A model generated the notes under the pieces. That model had not been told where the DNA came from, did not search any database, and was given only the letters and a program-made list of their open reading frames with translations. The position numbers were made by a program, and so were the translations under genes. Below, in pieces: positions 17,985 to 27,935 of a DNA stretch of 64,000 nucleotides. The DNA comes from Deltaproteobacteria bacterium (GTDB lineage: Bacteria > Acidobacteriota > Thermoanaerobaculia > Multivoradales > JAHZIX01), in the NCBI GenBank assembly GCA_022601195.1, contig JAHZIX010000035.1:62001-126000 (forward strand), read 5' to 3'. Every line of letters begins with the position of its first letter. Positions within the stretch are counted from its first letter, which is position 1.

Positions 17985-20878
17985 GTGACAACGAGGCCAA
18001 TTTGGAAGACGCCGTAGCCATCGTCAGCATGGCCTGCCGACTGCCGGGAGCCCGCGATGCCGAGGAGTTTTGGGCCAACCTGGTAGCGGGGAAGGAGTCG
18101 ATCCGCAGGTTTTCTCCGGCGGAGCTGGAGAACTGGGGAGTGCCCGAGGAGCTGTCTCGGGAGCCGGACTTCGTTCCCGCCGGGGCGGTGGTGGAAGGAG
18201 CGGAGGATTTTGATGCGGGCCTGTTCGGTTTGACTCCCCGGGAGGCGCAGCTGACGGACCCTCAGTTTCGCGTTTTCCTGGAATGTTGTTGGCAAGCCTT
18301 GGAGCTGGCCGGCCAGGCCCGAGACCGCTATCGAGGCCGAGCCGCGGTGTTCGCTGGCTGTGGCGACAGCGGCTACACGGAGAGCCTTGGGGATATCCAG
18401 GCGAAACTGGCCCAAGGGGCGGATTTTCTCTCGACCCTGGTGTCCTACAAATTGAATCTTCGAGGGCCCAGTCTGACGGTGCAAACCGCCTGTTCTTCCT
18501 CCTTGGTGGCGGTCCACCTGGCGGTGCGAAGCCTGCTGGAAGGGGAGTGCGATCTAGCTTTGGCCGGCGGCGTTTCCATCACCTGGCCGCAGCGCATCGG
18601 GCACCTCTACCTAGAGGGAGGGATCTACTCTCAGGACGGCCATTGCCGCCCCTTCGATGCGGCTGCCAGCGGAACCGTTGGGGGCAATGGGGCCGGGGTC
18701 GTTCTACTGAAGCGTCTGGAAGATGCCCTGGAAGAAGGGGACGTCATTCGTGCCGTGGTACGGGGCTCTGCCATCAACAACGATGGAGCTGCCAAAGTTG
18801 GTTTCACGGCGCCCAGTGTCCAAGGGCAGGCGGAGGTCATTCGCGAGGCCTTGGCCGTGGCGGGAGTCTCAGCGGAGTCCGTGGGCTACGTGGAGGGACA
18901 TGGCACGGGAACTCCGTTGGGAGACCCCATCGAAGTGGCGGCTCTCACCGAGGCCTTTCGAGGTGACACGGACGGGGTGGGGTTTTGCGGTCTCGGTTCG
19001 GTGAAGTCGAACTTGGGACACCTGGACACCGCCGCAGGAGTGGTGGGGTTGATCAAGGCGGCTCTCTGCCTGGAACGAGCCTACCTACCTCCGAGTCTTC
19101 ATTTTCAGGATCCCAATCCCAAGCTCGATCTGGCTGCCAGCCCCTTCTACGTGGTCCAGGAGGGCCAGCCCTGGAAGGATCGAGAGGCTCCCCGGCGCGC
19201 CGCGGTGAGCTCCTTCGGTATGGGAGGGACCAATGCGCACGTGGTTCTAGAAGAGGCCCCGCCTCGGGCGTCCTTCGAATCCTCTCCCGAGTCCTCTCCA
19301 GCAGTCGCTGCAGCTCCCCAAGTGCTGCCCTTGTCGGCCCTCACGGAAACCGGCCTGGCTCTCCAAGAGGAGAGATTGGCAGCCTTCTTGTCGGACCATC
19401 GGGATGTTTCACTGGAAGATGTTGCTCATACCCTCCAGGTGGGCCGGAAGTCCTTCGCCTGGCGCCGCGCCATCGTCTGCGCCTACGTGGATACGGCTCT
19501 GAGCCTACTGGCGCCAGGTAAGAAGCGGAGCACCACAGCGCCCGTGAAGGTCGATGGGCCACCGGTCGCCTTCCTATTTCCAGGCCAAGGGGGAGATCTG
19601 ATGGCCCTGGGCCGGGAACTCTACGACTCCCAGCCAGTCTTTCGCCGCGAGATCGATCATGGCTGCGAAGCGGTGCAACCTCACCTTGATTTCGACCTGC
19701 GCCAGTTTCTGATCTCTCCCCTGAATGCCGAGTCTTCGAAATCTAATGCCCAGGAGGTAGCGGATCGGACGCGCACCTCCCGGATTCAGCCAGCTCTGGT
19801 CCTGGTGGAGTTGGCTCTGGCCCGCCTTTGGATGCATTGGGGCTTGCTGCCCCAGGCGCTCTTGGGGCATAGCTTGGGTGAGTACGCCGCGGCCTGCTTG
19901 GCGGGAGTCTTCTCCTTGGAGGAGGCCCTCCAACTGGTCTCCGAGAGGGGACGTTTGATGGAAGCCTTGCCCTCCGGTGGCATGTTGGCGGTGCCCTTGG
20001 GAGAGCAAGAGGTGCTGGCGAGTCTTCCCCCGGAGCTAGCTTTGGCAGCGATCAACGGGGAGGCTCGTTGTGTGGTTTCCGGGTCCCAAGAGGCGTTGCA
20101 AGCCTATGCTTCGGAGCTCTCCGAGGAGGGAGTCGCCAGCCGGCCCCTGAAGACCGATCGGGCCTTTCATTCACCGGCCGTAGAGGCCATCATGGCGCCC
20201 TTCGCTGCCTGTCTCGGCAGAGTCGAGCTAAAGGCACCACGGATTCCAGTGGTCTCCAACGTCACCGGTGGCTGGTTGACCGAAGCCGAAGCCACCAGCG
20301 CGGACTACTGGCTTCGGCACCTGCGCCAGCCGGTGCGGTTCAGAGAGGGCCTGAATCTGCTGTTGGAGGAGCCTCATCGGCAGCTGCTCGAAGTGGGACC
20401 TCAGGCGACTCTGACCTCCCTGGCGCGCCCGGAGACCCGGCGCCGAGGAGCCCTAGCTCCCATCGCCAGCTTGGGTCGGGGAAAAGGCGAGGCCGGGGAA
20501 GCTCTTCTCAAAGCGGTGGGCCAGCTGTGGCAGGCGGGGGTCGAGCCCCATTGGCAGCGCTTGACTCCAGGGGGGCGCCGCATGGCCCTTCCCACCTATC
20601 CCTTCGAGCGCCAGTCCTTCCAACGCCAGCTCTCGATGGCTCCGCAACAACAGCAGGCAGTTCCGGCAGCGGTCTCCGATCCGCCCCCGAGTCCAGGGGA
20701 GTCCCCTCGACCCTTAGCCCCGGTTGCCGCGAGGGCTGCTGCCCCCGAGGACGGTGGCTCCATGACCCGTCTGGAGCTGCTGATCCATCAACAACTCGAA
20801 GTTATCGAAAATCAGTTAGTGACATTCCGCGCCACTGATGGGCGGGGAGAAGAGCTTGGAGGATCGTCCGTTGGCTGA
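17981..20878 (+). CDS. Type I polyketide synthase, KS-AT only (malonyl-type)
   Basis: Adds one two-carbon unit to the peptidyl chain from the preceding NRPS. KS, residues 10-425: catalytic Cys in TACSSSL (residue 171), His in EGHGTGT (307), and KSNLGHLD. AT, residues about 526-820: GHSLGEY with the nucleophile Ser at 631, and AFHSP, the pattern of malonyl-specific ATs. No KR, DH, ER, methyltransferase or ACP is present; the ACP is at the start of the next gene. The C-terminal end (RLELLIHQQLEVIENQL) looks helical and could dock to the next protein. The GTG start overlaps the previous stop (GTGA), and the end overlaps the next gene. Lack of KR leaves a beta-keto group for the downstream aminotransferase. 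Confidence 0.94.
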   Translation: MSDNEANLEDAVAIVSMACRLPGARDAEEFWANLVAGKESIRRFSPAELENWGVPEELSREPDFVPAGAVVEGAEDFDAGLFGLTPREAQLTDPQFRVFLECCWQALELAGQARDRYRGRAAVFAGCGDSGYTESLGDIQAKLAQGADFLSTLVSYKLNLRGPSLTVQTACSSSLVAVHLAVRSLLEGECDLALAGGVSITWPQRIGHLYLEGGIYSQDGHCRPFDAAASGTVGGNGAGVVLLKRLEDALEEGDVIRAVVRGSAINNDGAAKVGFTAPSVQGQAEVIREALAVAGVSAESVGYVEGHGTGTPLGDPIEVAALTEAFRGDTDGVGFCGLGSVKSNLGHLDTAAGVVGLIKAALCLERAYLPPSLHFQDPNPKLDLAASPFYVVQEGQPWKDREAPRRAAVSSFGMGGTNAHVVLEEAPPRASFESSPESSPAVAAAPQVLPLSALTETGLALQEERLAAFLSDHRDVSLEDVAHTLQVGRKSFAWRRAIVCAYVDTALSLLAPGKKRSTTAPVKVDGPPVAFLFPGQGGDLMALGRELYDSQPVFRREIDHGCEAVQPHLDFDLRQFLISPLNAESSKSNAQEVADRTRTSRIQPALVLVELALARLWMHWGLLPQALLGHSLGEYAAACLAGVFSLEEALQLVSERGRLMEALPSGGMLAVPLGEQEVLASLPPELALAAINGEARCVVSGSQEALQAYASELSEEGVASRPLKTDRAFHSPAVEAIMAPFAACLGRVELKAPRIPVVSNVTGGWLTEAEATSADYWLRHLRQPVRFREGLNLLLEEPHRQLLEVGPQATLTSLARPETRRRGALAPIASLGRGKGEAGEALLKAVGQLWQAGVEPHWQRLTPGGRRMALPTYPFERQSFQRQLSMAPQQQQAVPAAVSDPPPSPGESPRPLAPVAARAAAPEDGGSMTRLELLIHQQLEVIENQLVTFRATDGRGEELGGSSVG

Positions 20879-23800
20879 GCACGAACTCAAGAATGAACCG
20901 AATCCGCTTCGAAGGGAGCAGATTTTCAATGCCCTCTCCTCGATGTTTTGTGAGCTCTTCGGAGTCGGTGAGGGGACTCTCGATCCCCAGGCAACTTTCC
21001 TCGAGCAAGGAGCTGACTCGCTATTTCTCCTGCGGGCGAGCCAGGAGATCACCAAGAGATTCGAAGTGCGGCTGCCGTTTCGGTTGCTGCTCGACGACAT
21101 CGCCAATCTGGAGACTTTGGCAGCTCATTTAGATGCCAAGGCACCGGCTGGCTGGCAAGCGGAACCGGCTCCGAGCGCCGTGTCGGGACCGGCTCCCATC
21201 GCTCTGGTCGAAGCGGGTCCTGCGACGAGTCCCTTATCAACAGCGGAGACTCCGGCCACCCCGGTCACCCCTGTTTCTACCTCTACTGGGAGGACGGCTC
21301 CGGGGATTTCTCCCCAGCCAGCTCCCGGCACCCAAAGACCCAGGCTCGCTCTCGCCAAACTCGCCAAACTAGCGGGAGGGGAGCCGCAGCAGGAAGGAGA
21401 GGGTGCCCTCGAAAGAGTGATGGGGCGGCAGCTCGAATTGATGCAGCAGCAGCTGGAGTTGCTCCGGGGCGTTCCCGCCTCGCTAGAGACAGGCACGCTA
21501 GAGACAGGCACGCTTGAGACTGGCAGGGTAGAGGCCGCCACCCAAGAGTCCGCCAAGGCAGAATCCAGTCTGCCAGCCAACCTGCCGGAAACGGATCACG
21601 AAGAAGGGGCCGCTGCTCTGCTGTCGCCGAGCGAATCGGCTGCCAGTGGGTCGACTTCCAGTGAGTCGACCTCCCGTGAGTCGACCTCTCAGAGTCAAAC
21701 GCCCAAACGGCAGGCTTACGTGCCCTTCGAGCCCATCGACAAGAACCGGGTCAAAGGAGTCGAAGCGGAGCAGAAAGCGGCGATCGGGCAGTTGATCGAG
21801 CGCTTGGACAAACGCCTCTACCGGTCCAAGGAGCTCGCTGCCAGCGGTCGGGAGGTGTTGGCCAACAATCGAGGTTCTGCGGGCTTTCGTTCCGCCTGGA
21901 AAGACCTCATTTATCCCCTCATGGCGGAAAGGGGAGACGGCGCTCGCATCTGGGACGTCGATGACAATGAATACATCGATCTCACCATGGGGTTCGGCTC
22001 CTTGCTGTTCGGCCATGCACCGGAATTTCAGCGCCAGGCTCTGCATGGAGCGGTCAGCGATGGCTTACAGGTGGGGCCCGAAAATCCTCAAGCGGTAGAG
22101 GCCGCGCGGCTGATTTGCCAGCTCACCGGGGCGGAGCGGGCTACCTTCACAAATTCCGGAACGGAAGCGGTGATGAGTGCCCTCCGCCTGGCGCGGACGG
22201 TGACTGGTCGCTCGAAGATCGCCATCTTTACCGGCGCCTACCACGGCACCTTCGATGGCGTCTTGGCCAAGTCTCTGCGGCGGCCCGACGGTACCTTGGA
22301 GGTGGTCCCCACAGCCCCCGGTGTACCGCAGCACATGATCGACGACATTCTCGTGCTCGATTTCGACGACTTCGGAGCCCTGGATGTCATTCGCCAGCAC
22401 GCTGGAGAACTGGCGGCAGTGCTGGTGGAACCACGGCAGAGCCGCCGGCCGGAATTCGACAACCGAGAGTTTCTGGGCCAGTTGAAGGAGCTGACGGAAG
22501 CTTCTGGCATCGCTCTCGTCTTCGACGAAGTGGTGACGGGGTTTCGCGTGCACCCGGGGGGAATTCAGGCCATCTATGGGGTGCAGGCAGACCTGACGAC
22601 CTATGGCAAGGCGGTGGCCAACGGCCTCCCCATCGGCGTCATCGCTGGGCAGGCCAAATACCTGGATGCCATCGACGGCGGCCCTTGGAATTTCGGGGAC
22701 GACTCCTTGCCGGAGGCGCCGACGACGTTTTTCGCCGGAACCTTTTTCCGCCACCCCTTGGTGATGAGCGGAGTGATCAGCGTGCTGAGAGAGATCCGTG
22801 ACCGCGGCCCCGACCTCCAGGAGGGATTGGCTCGCCGCACCGACTCCCTGGCGCAGCGCCTCAACGAGCTCTTTACCGCGCGGCAGCTGCCGATTCGCGT
22901 CGAGTGCTTTCGGTCTCTCTTTCGCTTCGAATACCCCACCAGCTTGCGGTACATGGACCTGTTCTTCTACTGGCTGCTGGAAAAAGGCATCTATATCTGG
23001 GAGCGGCGAGTCTGCTACCTATCCGCCGCCCATACGGAGGGGGACGTCGATCGCGTTGTCGCCGCCGTCGAGGAGGTGGTGGAGGAGATGCAGCAGGTCC
23101 AGCTTCTCCCAACGGCAGAACCGGAGCTCCCGGCAGGGACCGGAGATTCTTCTTCCGGGAAGAGCTATGACCTGACCGAGGCCCAAAGGGAGCTGTGGGC
23201 ATTGGCTCAACTGGGGGACGACGCCTCCGTGGCCTACAACCTCTCTGCTGCTGTGCATCTGCGCGGCGAGCTCGAAACCGAAGCTCTGAGCCAGGCCGTG
23301 GACCAGGTCATAGCCCGACACGAAGCGCTACGCACCACCTTCAGCGCTGTCGGTGATCTTCAACATATCCACCCGGCAACGGCGGTCGGTCTGGCCATGG
23401 AAGAGCTGGCAGCGGCTGGTGATGGCGCCGGAACTTCCTCCTGTGCTTCCTCGTTGATCACTACCTTGACGACTACCTTGGCCGCCGAGGCCCGCCGGCC
23501 CTTCGACCTCACCGAGGGGCCGTTGGTTCGATTTCGTCTGCTGAGAGTCGCTCCCCAGCATCACGTGCTGGCGGTGACGGCTCATCACATCGTGGTCGAT
23601 GGCCAATCCCTCGGCACGGTTCTCCACGAGGTTTCTGTGCTCTACGCTTCCGGGGCGGCCACGGAGGCCGAAGCCGAGATTCAGCTGCCGGCGGCAGCCC
23701 GCTTCTTGGAATTCGTCGAGCAGCAGAAGGCCGATCTAGCGAGGGATGGTCAGCAGGCCGAGGAGCATTGGCTCCAGCAGCTGAGCACGCCTCTGCCGGT

Positions 23801-26800
23801 GCTGGATCTGCCCCTGGATCGGCCTCGGCCGCCGGTACAGAGCTTCCAGGGTGGAAGATCTACCCACACCCTCGGGCCGGATCTTGCGGCTGGACTGGAA
23901 GCCCTGGCACGGGGCGCCGGGGCGACCCCCTTCATGGTGCTCCTAGCGCTGGTGAAGGTATTGCTGCATCGCCTCACGGGGCAAGGGGACCTAGTGCTCG
24001 GCGTTCCCTCGGCGGGCCAAGGCTTCTTCGACAAGCCGTTGGTGGGGCATTGCCTCAACGTCCTCGCTGTGCGTTCTCGACCGGCGGCGGAAATGCCCTT
24101 TTTGGACTATCTGCGGGAGGTCAAGACGGCGTTGTTGGACGCCCAGGACTACCGTGCCTATCCCTTCAGTCATCTGGTGCGGCGATTGGAACTGCGCCGA
24201 GACCCCAGTCGGCCTCCGCTGGTTTCTGCCATGTTCAATCTGGACCGCGGCTCCCAACCTCTGGAGATGGCGGGGCTGGAGGTAGACCTGGAGCCCAACC
24301 CGACCGCTTCCGCTCAGTTCGAAATCGAGTGGAACGCCACGGCGACTGCGGAAGGTTTGGAGATCGAGTGTCTCTACAACAGCGAGATCCTCAAGGGGTC
24401 GACGATTCGGCAGTGGTTGGGGAACCTGCAAGCCCTGGCGGCGGCAGTGGTCGAGAAACCGTCCGTCCGCCTGGGCAAGCTTCGGTTGCTCACGGAGGTG
24501 GAACGGCGCCGCCTGGAAGCCTGGGGACAGGGTTCCATCACCGGGAGTCCTCGCCTCAGCTTCCTCGAGAGGTTTCGCCTGCAGGCTCGCCGCAACCCGG
24601 AAGCGGTGGCGGTGGTTTGCGCCAACCGGCAATGGACCTACCGCCAGCTCTTGGAGAAAAGCTCCCGAGTCGCTCGAGGGCTGCTGGCAAAGGGCCTGGA
24701 GCGGGAAGAGGTCGTCCCCCTGCTAGCTGACCGAAGCAGCGAATTTCTCGCCGGGCTGTTGGGCATTCTGCAAGCGGGAGGCGTCTATCTACCCCTCGAT
24801 CCCGGGGCGCCGGCGGAGCGGCTGAGTCAAGTGTTGGCCGCCTGTGGCGCCCGAGTGGTGATCTCATCGGCAAATCACCGGGAGCTTCTCGGGGAGGCCC
24901 TGGGAGCGCTGGCGGAGACCGATGGGAAGAAACCCAAGCGGGTCTCCCTGGAAGGGCTGTTGAAGCGGGCCCTCAGTACGGAAGCAGAGCCGGAGCCGTT
25001 CACCGGACGGGATGGACTGGCCTACGTCATCTACACCTCCGGTTCTACCGGTGCTCCCAAGGGAGCCATGGTCGAGCATCGCGGCCTGACCAATCACCTC
25101 CAAGCGAAGATCTCGGATCTGCGGCTCACCGCGGAGGACGTGATCGCTCAGACCGCTCCTCAGAGCTTCGATATCTCGGTCTGGCAGTTCCTCGCCCCGC
25201 TGTGGCTGGGGGGCCGAGTACAGGTCTATGACGAAGCCACCGTGTACCAGCCGGCGGAGCTACTGCGGGCCGTGGGCCGAGATGAAGTGACCGTCGTCGA
25301 GTTGGTGCCTGCCCTGCTGCGGGCAGCGTTGGATGGATGGAAGCACGAGGGGACCAAGCCTCCCGAGCTGGCGAGTTGTCGTTGGCTCATGCTCACCGGC
25401 GAGGCTCTACCACCGAGCCTAAGCCGGGCCTGGCAGGAGGTCTATCCGGAGATTCCCGTGGTCAACGCCTACGGGCCCACGGAGTGTTCCGATGATGTCA
25501 CCCACCACATCCTCACCGTGCCTCGCCATACCGAAGGGGAAGCCTTGGAGGATGGCCGGGTTCCCATCGGTACGCCGGTGGACAATGTTCAACTCTATGT
25601 CGTTGGTGATGATCTCGAGCTGCAATTGGGGCAAGTCCCGGGAGAGCTAACGGTGGGCGGTATCGCGGTGGGCCGGGGCTATTTGGGCAATCCGGCCGAG
25701 ACCGCGGCAACCTTTGTACCCAACCCATTCTCTGGGGAAACGGGGGACCGCCTCTACCGCACCGGGGACCGGGTGCGATGGCTGCAGGAAGGGGCTTTGG
25801 ATTTTCTAGAGCGCCTCGACCACCAAGTGAAGATCCGCGGTTTCCGCATCGAGCTGGGAGACGTGGAAGCTGCTCTGGAGCGTCACCCGGGGGTTGCCCA
25901 CGCGGTGGTTTTGGACCGCCGGGGAGAGGCTGGGGAGGCCTACCTCGCTGCCTATCTCGTTGGTATCCCTTTCGAGACCTCTTCCGGCATCTCTGCCTCG
26001 ATCTCAGTGACACCTCACGAAGGGGCTTCCGAAGCCACCCTGGAGACGGCTCTCGAGGTGGCGGAACTGCGGGTCTTTGCGGAGCAGCATCTGCCCCGGT
26101 ACATGGTTCCGGCTTCTTTCACCACCCTGGAGAGCTTTCCCACGACCACTAACGGCAAGGTGGATCGCGCTGCCCTGCGGACTCTGTCGCAGTTCGTTGA
26201 AGCGCCTCGCCCCCAGCGGGAGTACACCGCACCGTTGGAGGGCAAAGAGCAGGTCCTGGCGGAGATTTGGGCGGAGGTTCTGGAAGTCGAGAGAGTGGGC
26301 CGGTTGGACAACTTCTTCGACTTGGGGGGAGATTCGATCCTCGGTATCCAGATCGTGGCCCGGGCTCGGCAACGGGGCTTGCACCTCCATCCCGTTGAAA
26401 TGTTTCGCCGCCAAACCGTCGCGGAATTGGCCGCAGTGGCGGATTTGGGAGGCGAGATTGCCGCCGAGCAGGGGGATGTCTCCGGCGCTGTTCCGGAAAC
26501 CCCGATCCTGCGCTGGTTCCGGGAGCAGAGCCTGGAAGCTCCGGAGCATTGGAATATGTCCATGCTGTTTCGTCCCCGGGACACTCTGGATTCAGGGATT
26601 CTCGGGACCGCGGCAGAGGCCTTGGTTTCCCATCACGATGCCCTACGGCTGCGCTTTCCGGGCAGTTCCGCCAGTGCTGAGGGCATGGCTCACCAGGCCG
26701 CCCACCCTGGAGAAGCTGGCGCCCAATCGAGCTTCTTTCTGAGAGTCGTGGACACCCACTCTCTGACCGACGGGGAGGCTTTGGAAGTCCTCCAGCGGGA

Positions 26801-27929
26801 GGCTGCCGAAGCCCAAGGAAGCTTCGACTTGGTCACCGGGCCACTTTTCGGCCTGTGTCTGTTCCAGGGAGGAGAACCCGGGAGCGACCGTCTCCTCGTA
26901 CTGGCCCATCACGCCGTGGTGGACATCGTGTCCTGGGGAATCCTCTTGGAGGATTTGGAATCCGCCTACACCCAGCTGGCTCTCGGGGAAGAGGTGACTC
27001 TTCCCGCCAAGACCACCTCTTTTCGGGGCTGGGCTCAGCGGCTCAAGGAGCACGCCAACTCCAAGGCGATCCGCGCGGAGATGGAGACTTGGACGAAGGA
27101 GATCGGCACGGCGCCGGCGGCCATGCCTCTCGACCAACCCGAAGGGGCGAACGACGAGGCCTCCGTTCGCCTGTTCGAGATCTCTCTCGACCGGGAGACC
27201 ACGGAAGCCCTGGTGAAGCAGACTCCCAAGGCCTACGGAACCCAGATCAGCGATCTCCTCCTCACCGCCCTCGGTCGAGCCTACGAAGGCTGGGCTCCGG
27301 GAGAGGCTCTGTTGGTGGACCTGGAAGGTCATGGCCGAGAGCCTCTGTTCGAGGACGTCGATCTCTCCCGCACGGTGGGTTGGTTTACTTCCCTTTATCC
27401 GGTGCGCCTGGAAGGTGCTGGTCTAGGCGACCCAGGAGCTGCCATAGGAGCGGTCAAGGAGCGGTTGAGGGGCCTATCCAATGGCGGGATCGGCTACGGC
27501 ATGCTGCGGTACCTGGCTGATGACAAAGAAGTGGCCAAGGCGCTGGAAGAGCTGCCCCAGGCGGATATCAGCTTCAATTTTGGTGGTCGCTCGGCGTCCC
27601 CATCGGAAGATGCCTTCTTGTTTTCCGCAGAGGAGAATCGAGGTCCTTCCCAATCTCCCCTAAATCGGCGAGGCCATGTGGTGGAGATCGACGGTTCGAT
27701 CTCCGGCGGGGAGCTTCATCTCTATTGGCGCTACAGCGAGAACCTCCACCACCGGTCTTCCATCGAGGCGCTGGCTACGGCCATGGTGGAGTCTCTCCGG
27801 GAGCTCATCGAGCATTGTCTGAGTCGCCACCAGCAGACCTTCTCTCCGTCGGACTTTCCCAAGGCCCGGGTGGCCTCGAGGGATTTGGACAAACTTCTCA
27901 ATCGTCTCGCGCCCATGGAGGCGAGGTAA
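20838..27929 (+). CDS. Hybrid PKS-NRPS: ACP-aminotransferase-C-A-T-E
   Basis: Carries the polyketide unit, aminates it, then adds and epimerises an amino acid. Domains: ACP 28-105 (GADSLFLL), linker 105-295 with repeats and a helical QLELMQQQLELL segment, class III (GSA-type) aminotransferase 295-755 with PLP lysine at residue 591 in TTYGKAVANG, C 774-1225 (HHIVVDG), A 1238-1785, T 1798-1870 (LGGDSI), E 1885-2355 (HHAVVDIVSW, RTVGWFTSLYP, GIGYGMLRYL, NFGG). The ACP-AmT-C-A order recalls McyE (microcystin) and MycA/ItuA (mycosubtilin, iturin). By-eye A code DIWEMTADDK has an acidic pocket (Glu278, Asp330, Asp331), suggesting a basic diamino acid. The E domain predicts a D residue. ATG 20838 has no clear SD; a TTG at 20871 with GGAGGA 8 bases upstream is a serious alternative start. 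Confidence 0.94.
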   Translation: MGGEKSLEDRPLAEHELKNEPNPLRREQIFNALSSMFCELFGVGEGTLDPQATFLEQGADSLFLLRASQEITKRFEVRLPFRLLLDDIANLETLAAHLDAKAPAGWQAEPAPSAVSGPAPIALVEAGPATSPLSTAETPATPVTPVSTSTGRTAPGISPQPAPGTQRPRLALAKLAKLAGGEPQQEGEGALERVMGRQLELMQQQLELLRGVPASLETGTLETGTLETGRVEAATQESAKAESSLPANLPETDHEEGAAALLSPSESAASGSTSSESTSRESTSQSQTPKRQAYVPFEPIDKNRVKGVEAEQKAAIGQLIERLDKRLYRSKELAASGREVLANNRGSAGFRSAWKDLIYPLMAERGDGARIWDVDDNEYIDLTMGFGSLLFGHAPEFQRQALHGAVSDGLQVGPENPQAVEAARLICQLTGAERATFTNSGTEAVMSALRLARTVTGRSKIAIFTGAYHGTFDGVLAKSLRRPDGTLEVVPTAPGVPQHMIDDILVLDFDDFGALDVIRQHAGELAAVLVEPRQSRRPEFDNREFLGQLKELTEASGIALVFDEVVTGFRVHPGGIQAIYGVQADLTTYGKAVANGLPIGVIAGQAKYLDAIDGGPWNFGDDSLPEAPTTFFAGTFFRHPLVMSGVISVLREIRDRGPDLQEGLARRTDSLAQRLNELFTARQLPIRVECFRSLFRFEYPTSLRYMDLFFYWLLEKGIYIWERRVCYLSAAHTEGDVDRVVAAVEEVVEEMQQVQLLPTAEPELPAGTGDSSSGKSYDLTEAQRELWALAQLGDDASVAYNLSAAVHLRGELETEALSQAVDQVIARHEALRTTFSAVGDLQHIHPATAVGLAMEELAAAGDGAGTSSCASSLITTLTTTLAAEARRPFDLTEGPLVRFRLLRVAPQHHVLAVTAHHIVVDGQSLGTVLHEVSVLYASGAATEAEAEIQLPAAARFLEFVEQQKADLARDGQQAEEHWLQQLSTPLPVLDLPLDRPRPPVQSFQGGRSTHTLGPDLAAGLEALARGAGATPFMVLLALVKVLLHRLTGQGDLVLGVPSAGQGFFDKPLVGHCLNVLAVRSRPAAEMPFLDYLREVKTALLDAQDYRAYPFSHLVRRLELRRDPSRPPLVSAMFNLDRGSQPLEMAGLEVDLEPNPTASAQFEIEWNATATAEGLEIECLYNSEILKGSTIRQWLGNLQALAAAVVEKPSVRLGKLRLLTEVERRRLEAWGQGSITGSPRLSFLERFRLQARRNPEAVAVVCANRQWTYRQLLEKSSRVARGLLAKGLEREEVVPLLADRSSEFLAGLLGILQAGGVYLPLDPGAPAERLSQVLAACGARVVISSANHRELLGEALGALAETDGKKPKRVSLEGLLKRALSTEAEPEPFTGRDGLAYVIYTSGSTGAPKGAMVEHRGLTNHLQAKISDLRLTAEDVIAQTAPQSFDISVWQFLAPLWLGGRVQVYDEATVYQPAELLRAVGRDEVTVVELVPALLRAALDGWKHEGTKPPELASCRWLMLTGEALPPSLSRAWQEVYPEIPVVNAYGPTECSDDVTHHILTVPRHTEGEALEDGRVPIGTPVDNVQLYVVGDDLELQLGQVPGELTVGGIAVGRGYLGNPAETAATFVPNPFSGETGDRLYRTGDRVRWLQEGALDFLERLDHQVKIRGFRIELGDVEAALERHPGVAHAVVLDRRGEAGEAYLAAYLVGIPFETSSGISASISVTPHEGASEATLETALEVAELRVFAEQHLPRYMVPASFTTLESFPTTTNGKVDRAALRTLSQFVEAPRPQREYTAPLEGKEQVLAEIWAEVLEVERVGRLDNFFDLGGDSILGIQIVARARQRGLHLHPVEMFRRQTVAELAAVADLGGEIAAEQGDVSGAVPETPILRWFREQSLEAPEHWNMSMLFRPRDTLDSGILGTAAEALVSHHDALRLRFPGSSASAEGMAHQAAHPGEAGAQSSFFLRVVDTHSLTDGEALEVLQREAAEAQGSFDLVTGPLFGLCLFQGGEPGSDRLLVLAHHAVVDIVSWGILLEDLESAYTQLALGEEVTLPAKTTSFRGWAQRLKEHANSKAIRAEMETWTKEIGTAPAAMPLDQPEGANDEASVRLFEISLDRETTEALVKQTPKAYGTQISDLLLTALGRAYEGWAPGEALLVDLEGHGREPLFEDVDLSRTVGWFTSLYPVRLEGAGLGDPGAAIGAVKERLRGLSNGGIGYGMLRYLADDKEVAKALEELPQADISFNFGGRSASPSEDAFLFSAEENRGPSQSPLNRRGHVVEIDGSISGGELHLYWRYSENLHHRSSIEALATAMVESLRELIEHCLSRHQQTFSPSDFPKARVASRDLDKLLNRLAPMEAR
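21483..21527 (+). repeat. 3 x 15-bp in-frame tandem repeat in ACP-AmT linker
   Basis: Two identical CTAGAGACAGGCACG units and one variant encode LETGTLETGTLETGR between the ACP and the aminotransferase. Confidence 0.85.
21645..21689 (+). repeat. 3 x 15-bp in-frame tandem repeat, Ser/Thr-rich linker
   Basis: Units such as AGTGAGTCGACCTCC encode a Ser/Thr/Glu-rich linker immediately before the aminotransferase domain. The GTCGAC core recurs at 15-bp spacing. Confidence 0.85.
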
Positions 27930-27935
27930 AAAGCC

